From NCBI RefSeq assembly GCF_001688725.2, contig NZ_CP015401.2, forward strand, positions 1,178,001-1,242,000: a stretch of 64,000 nucleotides of DNA, written 5' to 3'. The notes below the pieces were generated by a model that saw only the letters and a program-made list of their open reading frames with translations, had not been told where the DNA came from and did no database searches. This stretch comes from Bacteroides caecimuris (GTDB taxonomy: Bacteria > Bacteroidota > Bacteroidia > Bacteroidales > Bacteroidaceae). This document shows positions 17,192-25,776 of the stretch, in pieces (within the stretch, counting starts at the first letter, position 1; each line of letters starts with the position of its first letter). The translations under genes and the position numbers were made by a program.

Positions 17192-17546
17192 TGACAGCAT
17201 GCGCTATCTGTTATATAACCGCCCGACTGATATGCGCAAAAGTTTTCATACTCTCAGCGGTGTCATCACCGACGCCATGGGTCAGGACCCCTGCAACGGC
17301 AATGTGTATATCTTCATAAACCGTGCCCGTAATCGTATAAAGCTCCTGCATTGGGAGCCGGGCGGCATGGTGCTGTACTCCAAACTTCTGGAAGCAGGAA
17401 CCTTAGGAAAACCTGATTCTGCCAATGACAATGAGGTCTGTACAAATATAGAATGGCGGGAACTTGTCATGATTGTGGAGGGTATCATGGAAGACCGCGA
17501 CTCCCGTCGCACGAGACTTGAAAACCTGAAGAAACTTCGAAAATAG
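17178..17546 (+). CDS. tnpB: IS66 TnpB accessory protein (Orf2)
   Basis: 122 residues from MFNLNDSMRYLLYNRPTDMR. The family signature YNRPTDMRKSF, then NVYIFINRARNRIKLLHWEPGG, is clear. The ATG at 17178 fits the family start better than the upstream in-frame ATG at 17139. Confidence 0.92.
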   Translation: MFNLNDSMRYLLYNRPTDMRKSFHTLSGVITDAMGQDPCNGNVYIFINRARNRIKLLHWEPGGMVLYSKLLEAGTLGKPDSANDNEVCTNIEWRELVMIVEGIMEDRDSRRTRLENLKKLRK

Positions 17547-17617
17547 TACCCATTTTTTACTCTGTTTGCTTTTGTATGTCATTGGATTTTAGTATATTTA
17601 CATTGTGAAACAATGAG

Positions 17618-19189
17618 ATGCAGATGCTTACGGAAGAACAGGAAAAAGCCTTATTGGAAGAATTAGAGCAGCTCCGTCATGATAAAGCGGCGCTTATCAG
17701 CAGGGTTTCCTCACTGGAACAATCCCTATACTGGCTTCGGAAAAAAGTCTTTGGCCGGATGAGCGAGAAGAATCTTCCGCTCGATCCCAACCAACTGTTC
17801 CTGTTCTCAAAAGCAGAAATGTCCTCCATGGAAATATCCCGAATGAAGGAGGAAGTCCGCAAAAGCGATGAAGAAATCACCAGAACCATAAAAGTCAGGG
17901 AGAAGCCGGCTCGCAAGCCCTTGGATACATCTTCTCTTTCGGTAGAGGTTGTTGATCTTTACCCCGAAGGGACAACTGATGCGGAAGGTCGGCTTAAGGA
18001 TGATTTCATTGAAATCGGAAAGGAAGAGAGTTCACGCCTGGAACGTGTTCCGGCAAAATTATATATCCTGAAGACTGTCCGTCACAAAGTGATAAGTAAG
18101 TCCGATATGGAGAAATACCCTGAGGAAAGGCAGATTCTGATTCACCCTCTACCTCTTGTTCCGGTCAGTAAATGTATGGCAGGCGCCTCGGTCCTGACGG
18201 ACATTATCATCGGTAAGTTCATGTATCATCTCCCGTTCTATCGTTTGATACAGCAGTATCGCGAATCAGGAATCAGCATAAGCGAATCTACCATGTGCGG
18301 ATGGTATGAAATGGCGGTGGAGAAACTCAGGTTGCTGTACAACCTGCTCAAACAGAAGATACTCTCCAGTGAGTATATACAAGTGGACGAGAGTGTCGTT
18401 CCTGTGCTGGACAATGAGAAACATAAGGCGAAAAAGGGGTATGAGTGGTGCGTACGCGATGGTATCACGGGGGACGTCATGTTCCATTATGACCGTGGCA
18501 GCCGTTCGGGTATGGTAGCCCGTGAACTGCTGGGATGCTACCATGGCATTGTACAATGTGACGGCTATGCAGCTTACGAACAGTTTGAGCAGATGAAAGG
18601 AATCACTCTGGTCGGCTGTTGGGCACATGTCAGAAGGAAGTACGTGGATGCCCTGGAAGAAAACAGGACGCTGGCCACACAGGCGATTCATTACATCGGT
18701 AGGCTGTACAAGGTAGAGTCTGATGCCGGTGAAGCCGGACTCACAGCTGAGGAGCGTAAGGAAAAACGTATTCGTGAGGCCTATCCGCTGATACTTGAAT
18801 TTGAAAAATGGTTGCAGGACACCTATCTTAGAGTGCTTCCTAAAAGCCGTATGGGTAAAGCCATCGAATATACGTACACGCTTCTTCCAAGACTTTCCAG
18901 ATACGCAAACGACGGAAGAATCGAAATTGATGACAACCGTATAGAAAATGCTATAAGACCTTTGGCTTTGGGAAGAAAGAACTATCTGTTCTGCGGCAAC
19001 GATGCATCCGCATACAGGGCTGCCATCGTATACTCACTGATAGCCACCTGCAAATCAGCAGAAGTAGACCCCAGAATCTGGATGGAAGATGTCCTGAGCA
19101 AAATCCCATATTATGAGAGGGATGAGAAGAATATGGAAGAACTTCTACCACGTAATTGGACAAAATCCTATCAAACTTGTTCCGAATAG
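17618..19189 (+). CDS. tnpC: IS66 TnpC transposase
   Basis: 523 residues: N-terminal leucine-rich coiled coil (about 1-50), zinc-finger-like and linker region, then a DDE transposase domain with Asp in YIQVDESVVPVL, Asp in VQCDGYAAYEQF and Glu in DDNRIENAIRPLALGRKNYLFCG. C-terminal extension to 523. Looks full length and functional. Confidence 0.95.
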   Translation: MQMLTEEQEKALLEELEQLRHDKAALISRVSSLEQSLYWLRKKVFGRMSEKNLPLDPNQLFLFSKAEMSSMEISRMKEEVRKSDEEITRTIKVREKPARKPLDTSSLSVEVVDLYPEGTTDAEGRLKDDFIEIGKEESSRLERVPAKLYILKTVRHKVISKSDMEKYPEERQILIHPLPLVPVSKCMAGASVLTDIIIGKFMYHLPFYRLIQQYRESGISISESTMCGWYEMAVEKLRLLYNLLKQKILSSEYIQVDESVVPVLDNEKHKAKKGYEWCVRDGITGDVMFHYDRGSRSGMVARELLGCYHGIVQCDGYAAYEQFEQMKGITLVGCWAHVRRKYVDALEENRTLATQAIHYIGRLYKVESDAGEAGLTAEERKEKRIREAYPLILEFEKWLQDTYLRVLPKSRMGKAIEYTYTLLPRLSRYANDGRIEIDDNRIENAIRPLALGRKNYLFCGNDASAYRAAIVYSLIATCKSAEVDPRIWMEDVLSKIPYYERDEKNMEELLPRNWTKSYQTCSE

Positions 19190-19282
19190 ATACTATTAGT
19201 TCCGAATCAGCTACGAATAGCACCGATTCGGAACTAATTCACAAAATTTGCAACGTGGTTTACCGAATGCTTACTTTCAGAG

Positions 19283-19355
19283 AAAAGTCGGAATTCTTAA
19301 GAGATATCTCAATATCTTTAAAGACCTCGTGAGACGGGGTTTACCAAATGCTTAC
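19283..19355. repeat. Right end of the older, interrupted IS66 copy
   Basis: After the target duplication of the young IS66 the sequence continues to GGTTTACCAAATGCTTAC ending at 19355. This differs by one base from the inner terminal repeat of the young element (GGTTTACCGAATGCTTAC). Together with 16477-16741 this is the rest of an earlier IS66 insertion. Confidence 0.75.
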
Positions 19356-19526
19356 GCTGAAACCAAAGGCTATATGTTGTCAATGGATTTATCTGCTATA
19401 TAGAAAGTCAAAATCGACTGTGTAGAAAACTTTTCAATTCAATTTCAACCGCCAATGTAAAGTAGCACAAAGTGACCACCTATCAAGATTTGATAGATGG
19501 AATGAATTCAATAGGGTAGGAATATG
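19356..19526. other. Noncoding stretch between IS66 remnant and operon terminator
   Basis: No gene seen. The segment GTAAAGTAGCACAAAGTGAC (about 19457-19476) looks like the terminal repeat of an IS21-type element, but no transposase is near, so this is only a hint of another scar. Confidence 0.4.
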
Positions 19527-19578
19527 TTATTAAACGAAAGCACCGAAAACTAAATTTTCCGGTGCTTTCGTTTAATAA
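19527..19578. terminator. Strong hairpin terminator at the end of the four-gene operon
   Basis: A 19-bp perfect stem, TTATTAAACGAAAGCACCG (19527-19545) with its complement at 19560-19578. The stop codon of the PIN gene (19572-19574) lies inside the right arm. Confidence 0.88.
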
Positions 19579-20648
19579 TTTTCATAGAAAACAAGATTCC
19601 CTTTTTTTCTCAATTTTACAAGATCATCTGGTGCGACAGAATTCGGAAGAAATGAATATTTGGTAAATTGTGGATTCCGATGTGGCAAAGTAATATTATT
19701 GCCATTATTCATGTACTCAAAAGGACCCGCAATTGAGATTTTTGTTTTTAAATCTTTTGAGATAAACAACAAACCTTCTGATTTTTGAAGTGTAATATTG
19801 AGGTTTTTAGTATCAAAATATATACATTGAGCAGAGATGCCACTTTTGCCATAAGAATAGGTTTCTCCTATATATGAATCTGAATGTTTGGATTTTAAGG
19901 CGGAACATATAATATCATTCCATACATCTGCTATATCTATGGAAGTGTTTTTATACAGATTTAATTGTTTATTCTGATGATGTTTGATTTTGTTTGTGTG
20001 TATAAATTGAGGTAGTACTAAGTTGCTTGCTTGAAAGACAGAATCAACATCATTGATATTATTTTGATAAGATCTATAATACTGGTCATCTCTGCTTAAT
20101 AATATACAGTGCTCCAGTTTTTTATCTTCCTTGGGATGCATACATGAAACTAAAACCAAGCAATCTTCTTTTGAAATTTTAGTAGATAAACAAAGACTAT
20201 TTGTTGGAAACACCAATGCCTCATGTAAGACGTGCTCATCGAAATCTAAATTCAACTCATTCCGTAAACAGTTTAATTCCTCTTGAATTTTATTGATGAT
20301 TTCAACTTTTATATGATTATAATCTACACTATTTCTGTTCCATGTTCTTTTAATTCTTGCTTTTATAGCATCTTTGTCTAGTTCCTTGTCTTTTCTGCAA
20401 AAGAAAGAATATAACTTATCTTTAAAACTTGTATATTCTATTTTGCTTGATTTGGACATAAATAGTTGATATTTACGAACTTCTGTGTATTCAAATAAAA
20501 CATAGTGAGAAGACCGTAAATTGACAAAAGGGCATGAACACAAATAATCTATTGACTTATTTAATAAAGGATAAGTACCTTCAATATAATCCACCAATAT
20601 ATTTGTGTCGAGATATATATTTACTCTATATTTTTCATCAACAATCAT
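19572..20648 (-). CDS. PIN-domain nuclease-like protein, last gene of a four-gene defence-like operon
   Basis: 358 residues. The N-terminus IYLDTNILVDYIEG (Asp14, Asn16) is the first acidic motif of a PIN RNase fold. Further acidic positions expected of the fold occur (for example HEALVF near 143 and LLSRDDQYY near 194), with DVDSVFQASNLVLP as the final strand. The C-terminal 130 residues are unlike known PIN toxins and may bind a partner. It follows the ATPase gene by four bases and is the likely effector. Nuclease activity is inferred only from motifs. Confidence 0.75.
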   Translation of the reverse strand: MIVDEKYRVNIYLDTNILVDYIEGTYPLLNKSIDYLCSCPFVNLRSSHYVLFEYTEVRKYQLFMSKSSKIEYTSFKDKLYSFFCRKDKELDKDAIKARIKRTWNRNSVDYNHIKVEIINKIQEELNCLRNELNLDFDEHVLHEALVFPTNSLCLSTKISKEDCLVLVSCMHPKEDKKLEHCILLSRDDQYYRSYQNNINDVDSVFQASNLVLPQFIHTNKIKHHQNKQLNLYKNTSIDIADVWNDIICSALKSKHSDSYIGETYSYGKSGISAQCIYFDTKNLNITLQKSEGLLFISKDLKTKISIAGPFEYMNNGNNITLPHRNPQFTKYSFLPNSVAPDDLVKLRKKGNLVFYENY

Positions 20649-20652
20649 AATA

Positions 20653-21990
20653 TTAATAAACTTTCATATACTGTTTTACAAAAGTTTGATTGATTCTCCC
20701 ATTTTCTGGTAATTCGTCAACAGCCCTTTGAAGTAATGTGTAACAAAGTTTAAGAATGAACCTTGGAGATCCCTTCAATTGCACATCTTTTACTTCTAAC
20801 ATTTCTTTTATTCCCGATTCATCAAATGGATAGATGTCGTCATCTATGCTTTCTGAACGAGCTATTGATAAATAGTTCGCAATCATTTTTTTAAGTTCTG
20901 CTTCATTGAGAGGCTTAAGGTCAACAAAACTACCTTTAATTCTACCGGCTAATGGTGGAGAATAACTCTCTATAATACTAAGAGCTTTACCCGTCATTGC
21001 AAATACTGAACACCAGTTCTTTTCTCTGTCTATCAACAAACGAAGATTACGTAAATAATTGTCAACGTCTGATTTTTTCAAGCGTTCCGCTGTAATTTCT
21101 TCGAACTCGTCAATTAATATAATAAAATCTGTATATCCCAACTGTTTTTGAACAATCCCTACTATTGCTTTTAAGATGTTTACTTCTCTTTTATCTAATT
21201 CTTTGACATTTCCAGTAACAAGCATATCCCAAGATTTTGAAATTCCAATAGTCTCAGAAACAATATCATAAAAATAACTTGCAACAACCGCAGACTCTGA
21301 CTCTTCTATAAAACAACGAATCATATGATCTTTTAATAATTGAATAAAAGATTTTTTTTCGGTTGCACTACGTCGTATTGTTATTGAATCTATTAGTTCC
21401 TTATAGTTCTGGATTTTTTCAATTAGAAGTAGTGAAGATGTTTCCTGTTCGGAAAAAAAAGTGTTCTCAATAGGCCTTCCTGTTGCTTCTTTCAAAATCT
21501 CTTGTTTAGCATCAATATTATTATCCAAGTATGAAATAAAAATATTCCATAGATATTTTCTAAAATTCTCGATTCCTATTTGAGATATAATACCTCCAAT
21601 TAATTCTGATAATTTTTGACCAGGATTGTCGATATATATAACATATGGTCTAATATTATCTAATTTAAGATTTTGAAGAAGATATTTAATATACATCAAG
21701 GTCTGAGTTTTACCAGAGCCATATTCTCCTCGAACAATCAAACTAATATATTTATTATCTAAGTCTTTTCCATTAGTTGCACTATTATATAGTGCGTCCT
21801 TTATATACTCAAAAATGGTGTTTACCACTTCATCATTAACAGGAGACAAACTACTGACAATGTCGTCTGACTCATTGATGATTGCTATTCCCGATTTTGG
21901 GAATGGGTTATAATTCAGAAAAAACTTCTCTTTTAATATATTTTTCTGATTCTCAATTTGGCTTAATTTTCCCAGTATATCCATTGACAT
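20653..21990 (-). CDS. P-loop ATPase (AAA/STAND-like, BREX BrxC/D-reminiscent)
   Basis: 445 residues. Walker A GEYGSGKT (residues 88-95), Walker B FIILIDEFEEI (around residue 300), then an arginine-rich sensor-like stretch (LRNLRLLIDRE) and MTGKALSIIESYSPPLAGRI. The N-terminal part FFLNYNPFPKSGIAIIN is typical of ATP-binding proteins found with BREX-like and other methylation-linked systems. Probably cytosolic and couples sensing to the PIN nuclease downstream. The start overlaps the gap after the preceding gene by one base only; an alternative Met lies two codons in. Confidence 0.82.
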   Translation of the reverse strand: MSMDILGKLSQIENQKNILKEKFFLNYNPFPKSGIAIINESDDIVSSLSPVNDEVVNTIFEYIKDALYNSATNGKDLDNKYISLIVRGEYGSGKTQTLMYIKYLLQNLKLDNIRPYVIYIDNPGQKLSELIGGIISQIGIENFRKYLWNIFISYLDNNIDAKQEILKEATGRPIENTFFSEQETSSLLLIEKIQNYKELIDSITIRRSATEKKSFIQLLKDHMIRCFIEESESAVVASYFYDIVSETIGISKSWDMLVTGNVKELDKREVNILKAIVGIVQKQLGYTDFIILIDEFEEITAERLKKSDVDNYLRNLRLLIDREKNWCSVFAMTGKALSIIESYSPPLAGRIKGSFVDLKPLNEAELKKMIANYLSIARSESIDDDIYPFDESGIKEMLEVKDVQLKGSPRFILKLCYTLLQRAVDELPENGRINQTFVKQYMKVY

Positions 21991-21991
21991 G

Positions 21992-22954
21992 CTATGATAA
22001 TTTTAATAAGTGAGTAATATATGTATTTCCCATCAACGGAAATAAGAATTCTTCTTTTTTCTGAACAAAAATAGCAGATGTGCTTTGCGCTCTATACCGA
22101 TGAGGCATTCTTACACATTCATCTACTAATTTGCTTTTGATGTCTTCTAAAGAAAATCTTTCTTTTGATATTAAAAGTTTTATGATATCGGGTATATATA
22201 TATATTCTGCCTGATACTCATTGTCAATAAAATCAAAGATTGAATAGTTCCTTGGCATTGATTTCTTATAATATACTATATTTAAACTTTTAACTGAAGG
22301 AATAAAATGTATACCCCATGCCTTTAAAGGAAACTTTTCAATTAGTCCCAAAGTTTCTCCCCATTTTATATAAACATCCCAAAATCGCATAATTTCGGAA
22401 TCTTTTTTATCTATTTCAATAATGTGCTCATAATTATCACAATCAATCATAAAGCTATTTACAAACCTTCCATAACTTGAAAATGAATAAATTGGATTTG
22501 ATTCATTGTATAATATGTCTAAAGAGGGTTGCTGCTCACTAGTTATAAATAACTGATGAAATTCCCTAAACCTAAAATAATTTATATAGATGTCCTTGAA
22601 TATTCTTACATCCTGCTCTGTTAGTTTATCCTCTTTGTTGTCAAATAGGTTCACATTTATAGGTTTATTTTCATCAATGGAGATTAGACCGAAATTTTTA
22701 AGAGCATTAACAATTTCCAGCATATTCCGATTTGTCCATTTCTTTCCACTCTTAGATATTATGTTATGAGAGTTGCAGACATTAAACAAGTGAGTTATAG
22801 TCCTCGTTGTATTATTGCATAGAAGATTGTATACCAATTTTAAATCTTCCAAAAAATAGACATATGAATAACTCCACTTCTTACCCTCATTATTTTCTTT
22901 TTGTGAAAAAAAAGTGTGATATTCAGATTTTGCTATGTCTATATATAGTTCCAT
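21992..22954 (-). CDS. Protein of unknown function between methyltransferase and ATPase
   Basis: 320 residues; I do not recognise the family. It is lysine/asparagine-rich with many aromatic residues and no membrane segment. The segment TRTITHLFNVCNSHNIISKS...NMLEIVNALKNFGLI (about 50-95) could be a winged-helix DNA-binding domain, and another helical segment FSLEDIKSKLVDEC lies near 275. It shares one base with the methyltransferase stop (TAATG), so it is co-translated. It may be a DNA-recognition or adaptor subunit. Conserved co-occurrence with its neighbours should tell. Confidence 0.7.
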   Translation of the reverse strand: MELYIDIAKSEYHTFFSQKENNEGKKWSYSYVYFLEDLKLVYNLLCNNTTRTITHLFNVCNSHNIISKSGKKWTNRNMLEIVNALKNFGLISIDENKPINVNLFDNKEDKLTEQDVRIFKDIYINYFRFREFHQLFITSEQQPSLDILYNESNPIYSFSSYGRFVNSFMIDCDNYEHIIEIDKKDSEIMRFWDVYIKWGETLGLIEKFPLKAWGIHFIPSVKSLNIVYYKKSMPRNYSIFDFIDNEYQAEYIYIPDIIKLLISKERFSLEDIKSKLVDECVRMPHRYRAQSTSAIFVQKKEEFLFPLMGNTYITHLLKLS

Positions 22955-24213
22955 TATCTACTTAAAATTAAAATATTTTCGGATAATTCTACACTATGCC
23001 TATTTTTTAAGTTTTTCCATTTATTGCCTCTTTCCCTTATCTTATAAATTTCATAATCTCCGAAACCAAGTGATTGGGATATTTGACCTATAATCCTAGT
23101 TGTTGGAACATATACTCCATATGGCGCAGAATCGCCCAATATAAGATAAGCTTTACTATTTGGTTTCAAAACACGATACATTTCTTTCAAAACATAATAC
23201 ATATCTTCAAAATAATGCATCATAAGAATATGAAAGCTTTTCTTGCCTTTACGTTCTTTGGAGTTTTTAAGAATGTTATAAAACAAATTTTTCAATTCTT
23301 GCATTAATAACTGATTTGAAGCTGCAAATTCTGATGTACAAAAAGTCTCAATATCAAAATCAGCATCCTTATAATGCGTTGTTGCTCCTGTAACAAGATT
23401 ATGTCTTACCTTTTCTGTTATATCACGCCAATTGTTGGTTAACTCAAAAAAATGAGTATGGACTTTTGAAACTTCTCCATAATCTAAATTATTAAGATAT
23501 GGAGGTGAAGTGATACATAAATCACAACTACTATCACTAATATAATTGTTCTTTTTACGTGAATCTGCATTATAAACCTGCGCAAGACGATTATTATGTG
23601 GCACACTCCTTAAGTCCTCAAGCATTTGCTTGGCAATACTTTGAAACTTATCTAAAGCATTGCCGCAATTCACTTGTTTTTTTGAGCGTACAATATAAGG
23701 GACTGCAATAGGATGTATTGCCGACTTATGCAATGTTTGACTTATGGCCAAGTTGAAAAAAAGTTCATATTTTTCGTTATTCAACAAACGTATTGCATCT
23801 CTTATCAAATAAAGTTCTTTAAGAGTAGCTTTATCATACAAACCTTCCAACAGTTCATGGCAGTGTAAATCTAATACATCAATATTATTATGCATTTCTA
23901 CATAGTGCAGTATTTGATGCATACATTTATTGTATGTGTCAACATTAATATCCCAATTTAATTTGGCATTAATAACATCACACATTAATTTTTGACTCTC
24001 ATTTCCAATTGATAAGATGCCTTTCTTCTGCGCAGCAACAAGTGTCGTTCCACAACCAGCAAATGGTTCGTATATGCAATTTGGAATAGTGTCCATATCA
24101 TCTACGATAAAATCTACGAACTTGTACGAAAAGCCCGCTGTGAATTTGTACCAATTATGAATGGCACTTCTCATGTTATCTTTTGCAGATCCTATATTTG
24201 TATCAATTATCAT
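22954..24213 (-). CDS. DNA methyltransferase, N4-cytosine/N6-adenine type (first gene of the operon)
   Basis: 419 residues. SAM-binding motif EPFAGCGTT (residues 49-57) precedes the catalytic motif TSPPYLNNLDYGEV (residues 235-248). The TSPPY form favours N4-cytosine methylation. A C-terminal Rossmann part follows (EMYRVLKPNSKAYLILGDSA). The large insert between the motifs may be the target-recognition part. No restriction endonuclease of a known R-M type is adjacent; instead it heads an operon with an ATPase and a PIN protein. It most likely marks self DNA for a defence system. Confidence 0.85.
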   Translation of the reverse strand: MIIDTNIGSAKDNMRSAIHNWYKFTAGFSYKFVDFIVDDMDTIPNCIYEPFAGCGTTLVAAQKKGILSIGNESQKLMCDVINAKLNWDINVDTYNKCMHQILHYVEMHNNIDVLDLHCHELLEGLYDKATLKELYLIRDAIRLLNNEKYELFFNLAISQTLHKSAIHPIAVPYIVRSKKQVNCGNALDKFQSIAKQMLEDLRSVPHNNRLAQVYNADSRKKNNYISDSSCDLCITSPPYLNNLDYGEVSKVHTHFFELTNNWRDITEKVRHNLVTGATTHYKDADFDIETFCTSEFAASNQLLMQELKNLFYNILKNSKERKGKKSFHILMMHYFEDMYYVLKEMYRVLKPNSKAYLILGDSAPYGVYVPTTRIIGQISQSLGFGDYEIYKIRERGNKWKNLKNRHSVELSENILILSR

Positions 24214-24254
24214 TTATCGCTGTCTATGGTATACAACAAACCCAATTTACGTGG

Positions 24255-24262
24255 CAAAGATA
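24255..24262 (-). promoter_or_regulatory. -7 promoter box for the four-gene operon
   Basis: Reads TATCTTTG on the minus strand (TAnnTTTG), 42 bases before the methyltransferase ATG. Confidence 0.5.
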
Positions 24263-24362
24263 CAACTTTTCCTTCAATAAAATATGCAGAGGATGCAAAA
24301 ATGAATAAATTAAAGGGTTAAAAAAATACTTTATTGCTCTACCCTTTTCAGATATATTTTCC

Positions 24363-24370
24363 TACCTTTG
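24363..24370 (+). promoter_or_regulatory. Outward-facing -7 box near the right end of the insertion
   Basis: TACCTTTG is an exact TAnnTTTG, with AT-rich DNA upstream. It faces out of the element toward the hxsB C-terminal fragment and the rest of the hxs genes, so it might drive hxsA. No start codon of a new gene follows within the element. Confidence 0.4.
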
Positions 24371-24503
24371 CAGTCAGAAAAACGTTCTTTTGAATTACTG
24401 CAAAACGAGGTGAAACACAGAATTTTGCTGGTTTCCAAATCGATACCTATTAAGCTGCAGAAGTTTGCAAGTGCTTGAATTTTAGCAAGAAAGAAAACCC
24501 ACC

Positions 24504-25202
24504 ATGTCTTGCCAGATGACTACTTCCAAACACAGCTTAGGTCGCTTTAAGGAAATTATAGACGAATACATTCGACTGGGATTCAACAATATATTTCTAC
24601 GTTCGCTCAATCCATATGGATTTGCGAAACAATATAAAGATAAGATAGCCTACCCCGTAGAGGATTTCATTGCCAATTATAAAGAGGGATTGGATTACAT
24701 CATAGAATTGAATAAACAGGGAACCTTCTTCGTAGAGGGTTTTGCCGCATTATTGTTAAAGCGAATGCTGACACCCTTTGCTACCGGTTTTGTAGATTTA
24801 CAGTCACCGGCAGGAGTAGGAATTGCTGGTGCAATCTATGATTACGACGGCAATGTATATGTATCTGATGAAGCACGTATGATGGCACGTTTCAAGAATT
24901 ACTATTTCAGATTAGGCAATGTAAATGAAAATAGCTATCAGGAAATGTTTAATGGTGAGTTGCTTCATCATATCATTGCTTCCGCTTGCAATGAATGTCT
25001 GCCTGTTTGTACAGAATGTGTATTTCAACCATATTGTGGTGCAGACCCTGTCCGTAATATGTCAGAACAGGGCGATATGATAGGCTTTAGACCGACAAAC
25101 GAAATGTGCAGGAAAACAAAAGCCATCATACACTACTTGTTTGAGTTGTTGCAAAAGCATGACCCTGAGATAAACAGAATATTTTGGTCTTGGTTAAATT
25201 GA
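24504..25202 (+). pseudogene. hxsB: hxsB, C-terminal fragment (SPASM-like part)
   Basis: 232 codons. From MTTSKHSLGRFKEIIDEYIR the sequence is HxsB: NIFLRSLNPYGFA (end of the radical SAM barrel), then a cysteine-rich SPASM-type segment CNECLPVCTECVFQPYCGAD and a late Cys (NEMCRKTK) that would bind auxiliary iron-sulfur clusters. The N-terminal half is at 13569-14050, with 10.5 kb inserted between. hxsC starts seven bases after its stop, as in intact hxs operons. Confidence 0.88.
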
Positions 25203-25209
25203 TTGCGCT

Positions 25210-25776
25210 ATGAAACAGATTCAAGGAACTTCCTATAACATAGGAGGTGACATCGTTGGACGTATCACCTTTGGTAAGGTAAATTTGTTCAGTCGTTCCA
25301 ACGACATATTGGTTTGTAAAGACGCAAGCAAACCATCATTCGGCTATTTAGCTACTATCACAGAAGCGGAAACTTTTTCTTCTAAAGGTAAACCGTATTG
25401 TGTGGTAAACTGTGTTGATGAATTTCAAGAAGGCGATGTAGTTGTTATCAACAAGCAAGGAGAAGTCATTTTCGTGTACGAGATAAATTCCAATCATAAT
25501 GCACTGATGGCAACGGAGCGCTGTAACCATCGCTGCATCATGTGTCCACAACCACCTATCCTGCAAGAGAAAGACAAAACTCCATTCAACCTGAAACTTA
25601 TTTCCTTGTTTAATAAGAGCACACAAGAGATTGGTATTACGGGAGGAGAACCAACTCTCATAGGAGACAATCTCTTTACGTTGATAAACCACATTAAAAA
25701 AGAATTACCCAAGACTGCAATCAGCATTTTGTCTAACGGAGTAAAGTTTGCAGACAAGGGATATGCCATGAAACTG
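25210..25776 (+). pseudogene. hxsC: hxsC, N-terminal part (interrupted by ISAs1-family element)
   Basis: 189 codons: an N-terminal beta-rich leader (about 1-95), then the radical SAM cluster motif ERCNHRCIMCPQP (CxxxCxxC), TGGEPTLIGD (GGEP motif) and SILSNGVKFADKGYAMKL, where the IS breaks the gene. It partners HxsB in modifying the HxS-repeat peptide. Joining codon 189 to the base after the second target duplication restores an uninterrupted frame (continuation at 27108-27683). Confidence 0.9.

Larger units (their letters stand above)
16742..19274 (+). mobile_element. Intact IS66-family insertion sequence
   Basis: 2533 bp bounded by perfect 21-bp inverted repeats starting GTAAGCATTCGGTAAACC (16742 on, and its complement ending at 19274). 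The 8-bp target duplication TTTCAGAG lies at 16734-16741 and 19275-19282, the family's normal size. It contains all three genes (tnpA, tnpB, tnpC). It is inserted in the tail of an older IS66 remnant. Confidence 0.96.
14046..24515. mobile_element. Recombinase-bearing insertion in hxsB with a four-gene cargo operon
   Basis: hxsB is interrupted between VS (left, near 14046) and MTTSKHSL (right, from about 24516). The inserted 10.5 kb carries two overlapping tyrosine recombinase genes at its left end, an IS66 element with the remnant of an older one, and a four-gene minus-strand operon at its right end. Both junctions contain TCTnGC followed within a few bases by ATG (14045-14055 and 24506-24518), which may be the crossover core. 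No extended terminal inverted repeats were found. The left recombinase lacks its 3' end, so that end is either deleted or rejoined differently in the excised form. Confidence 0.65.
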
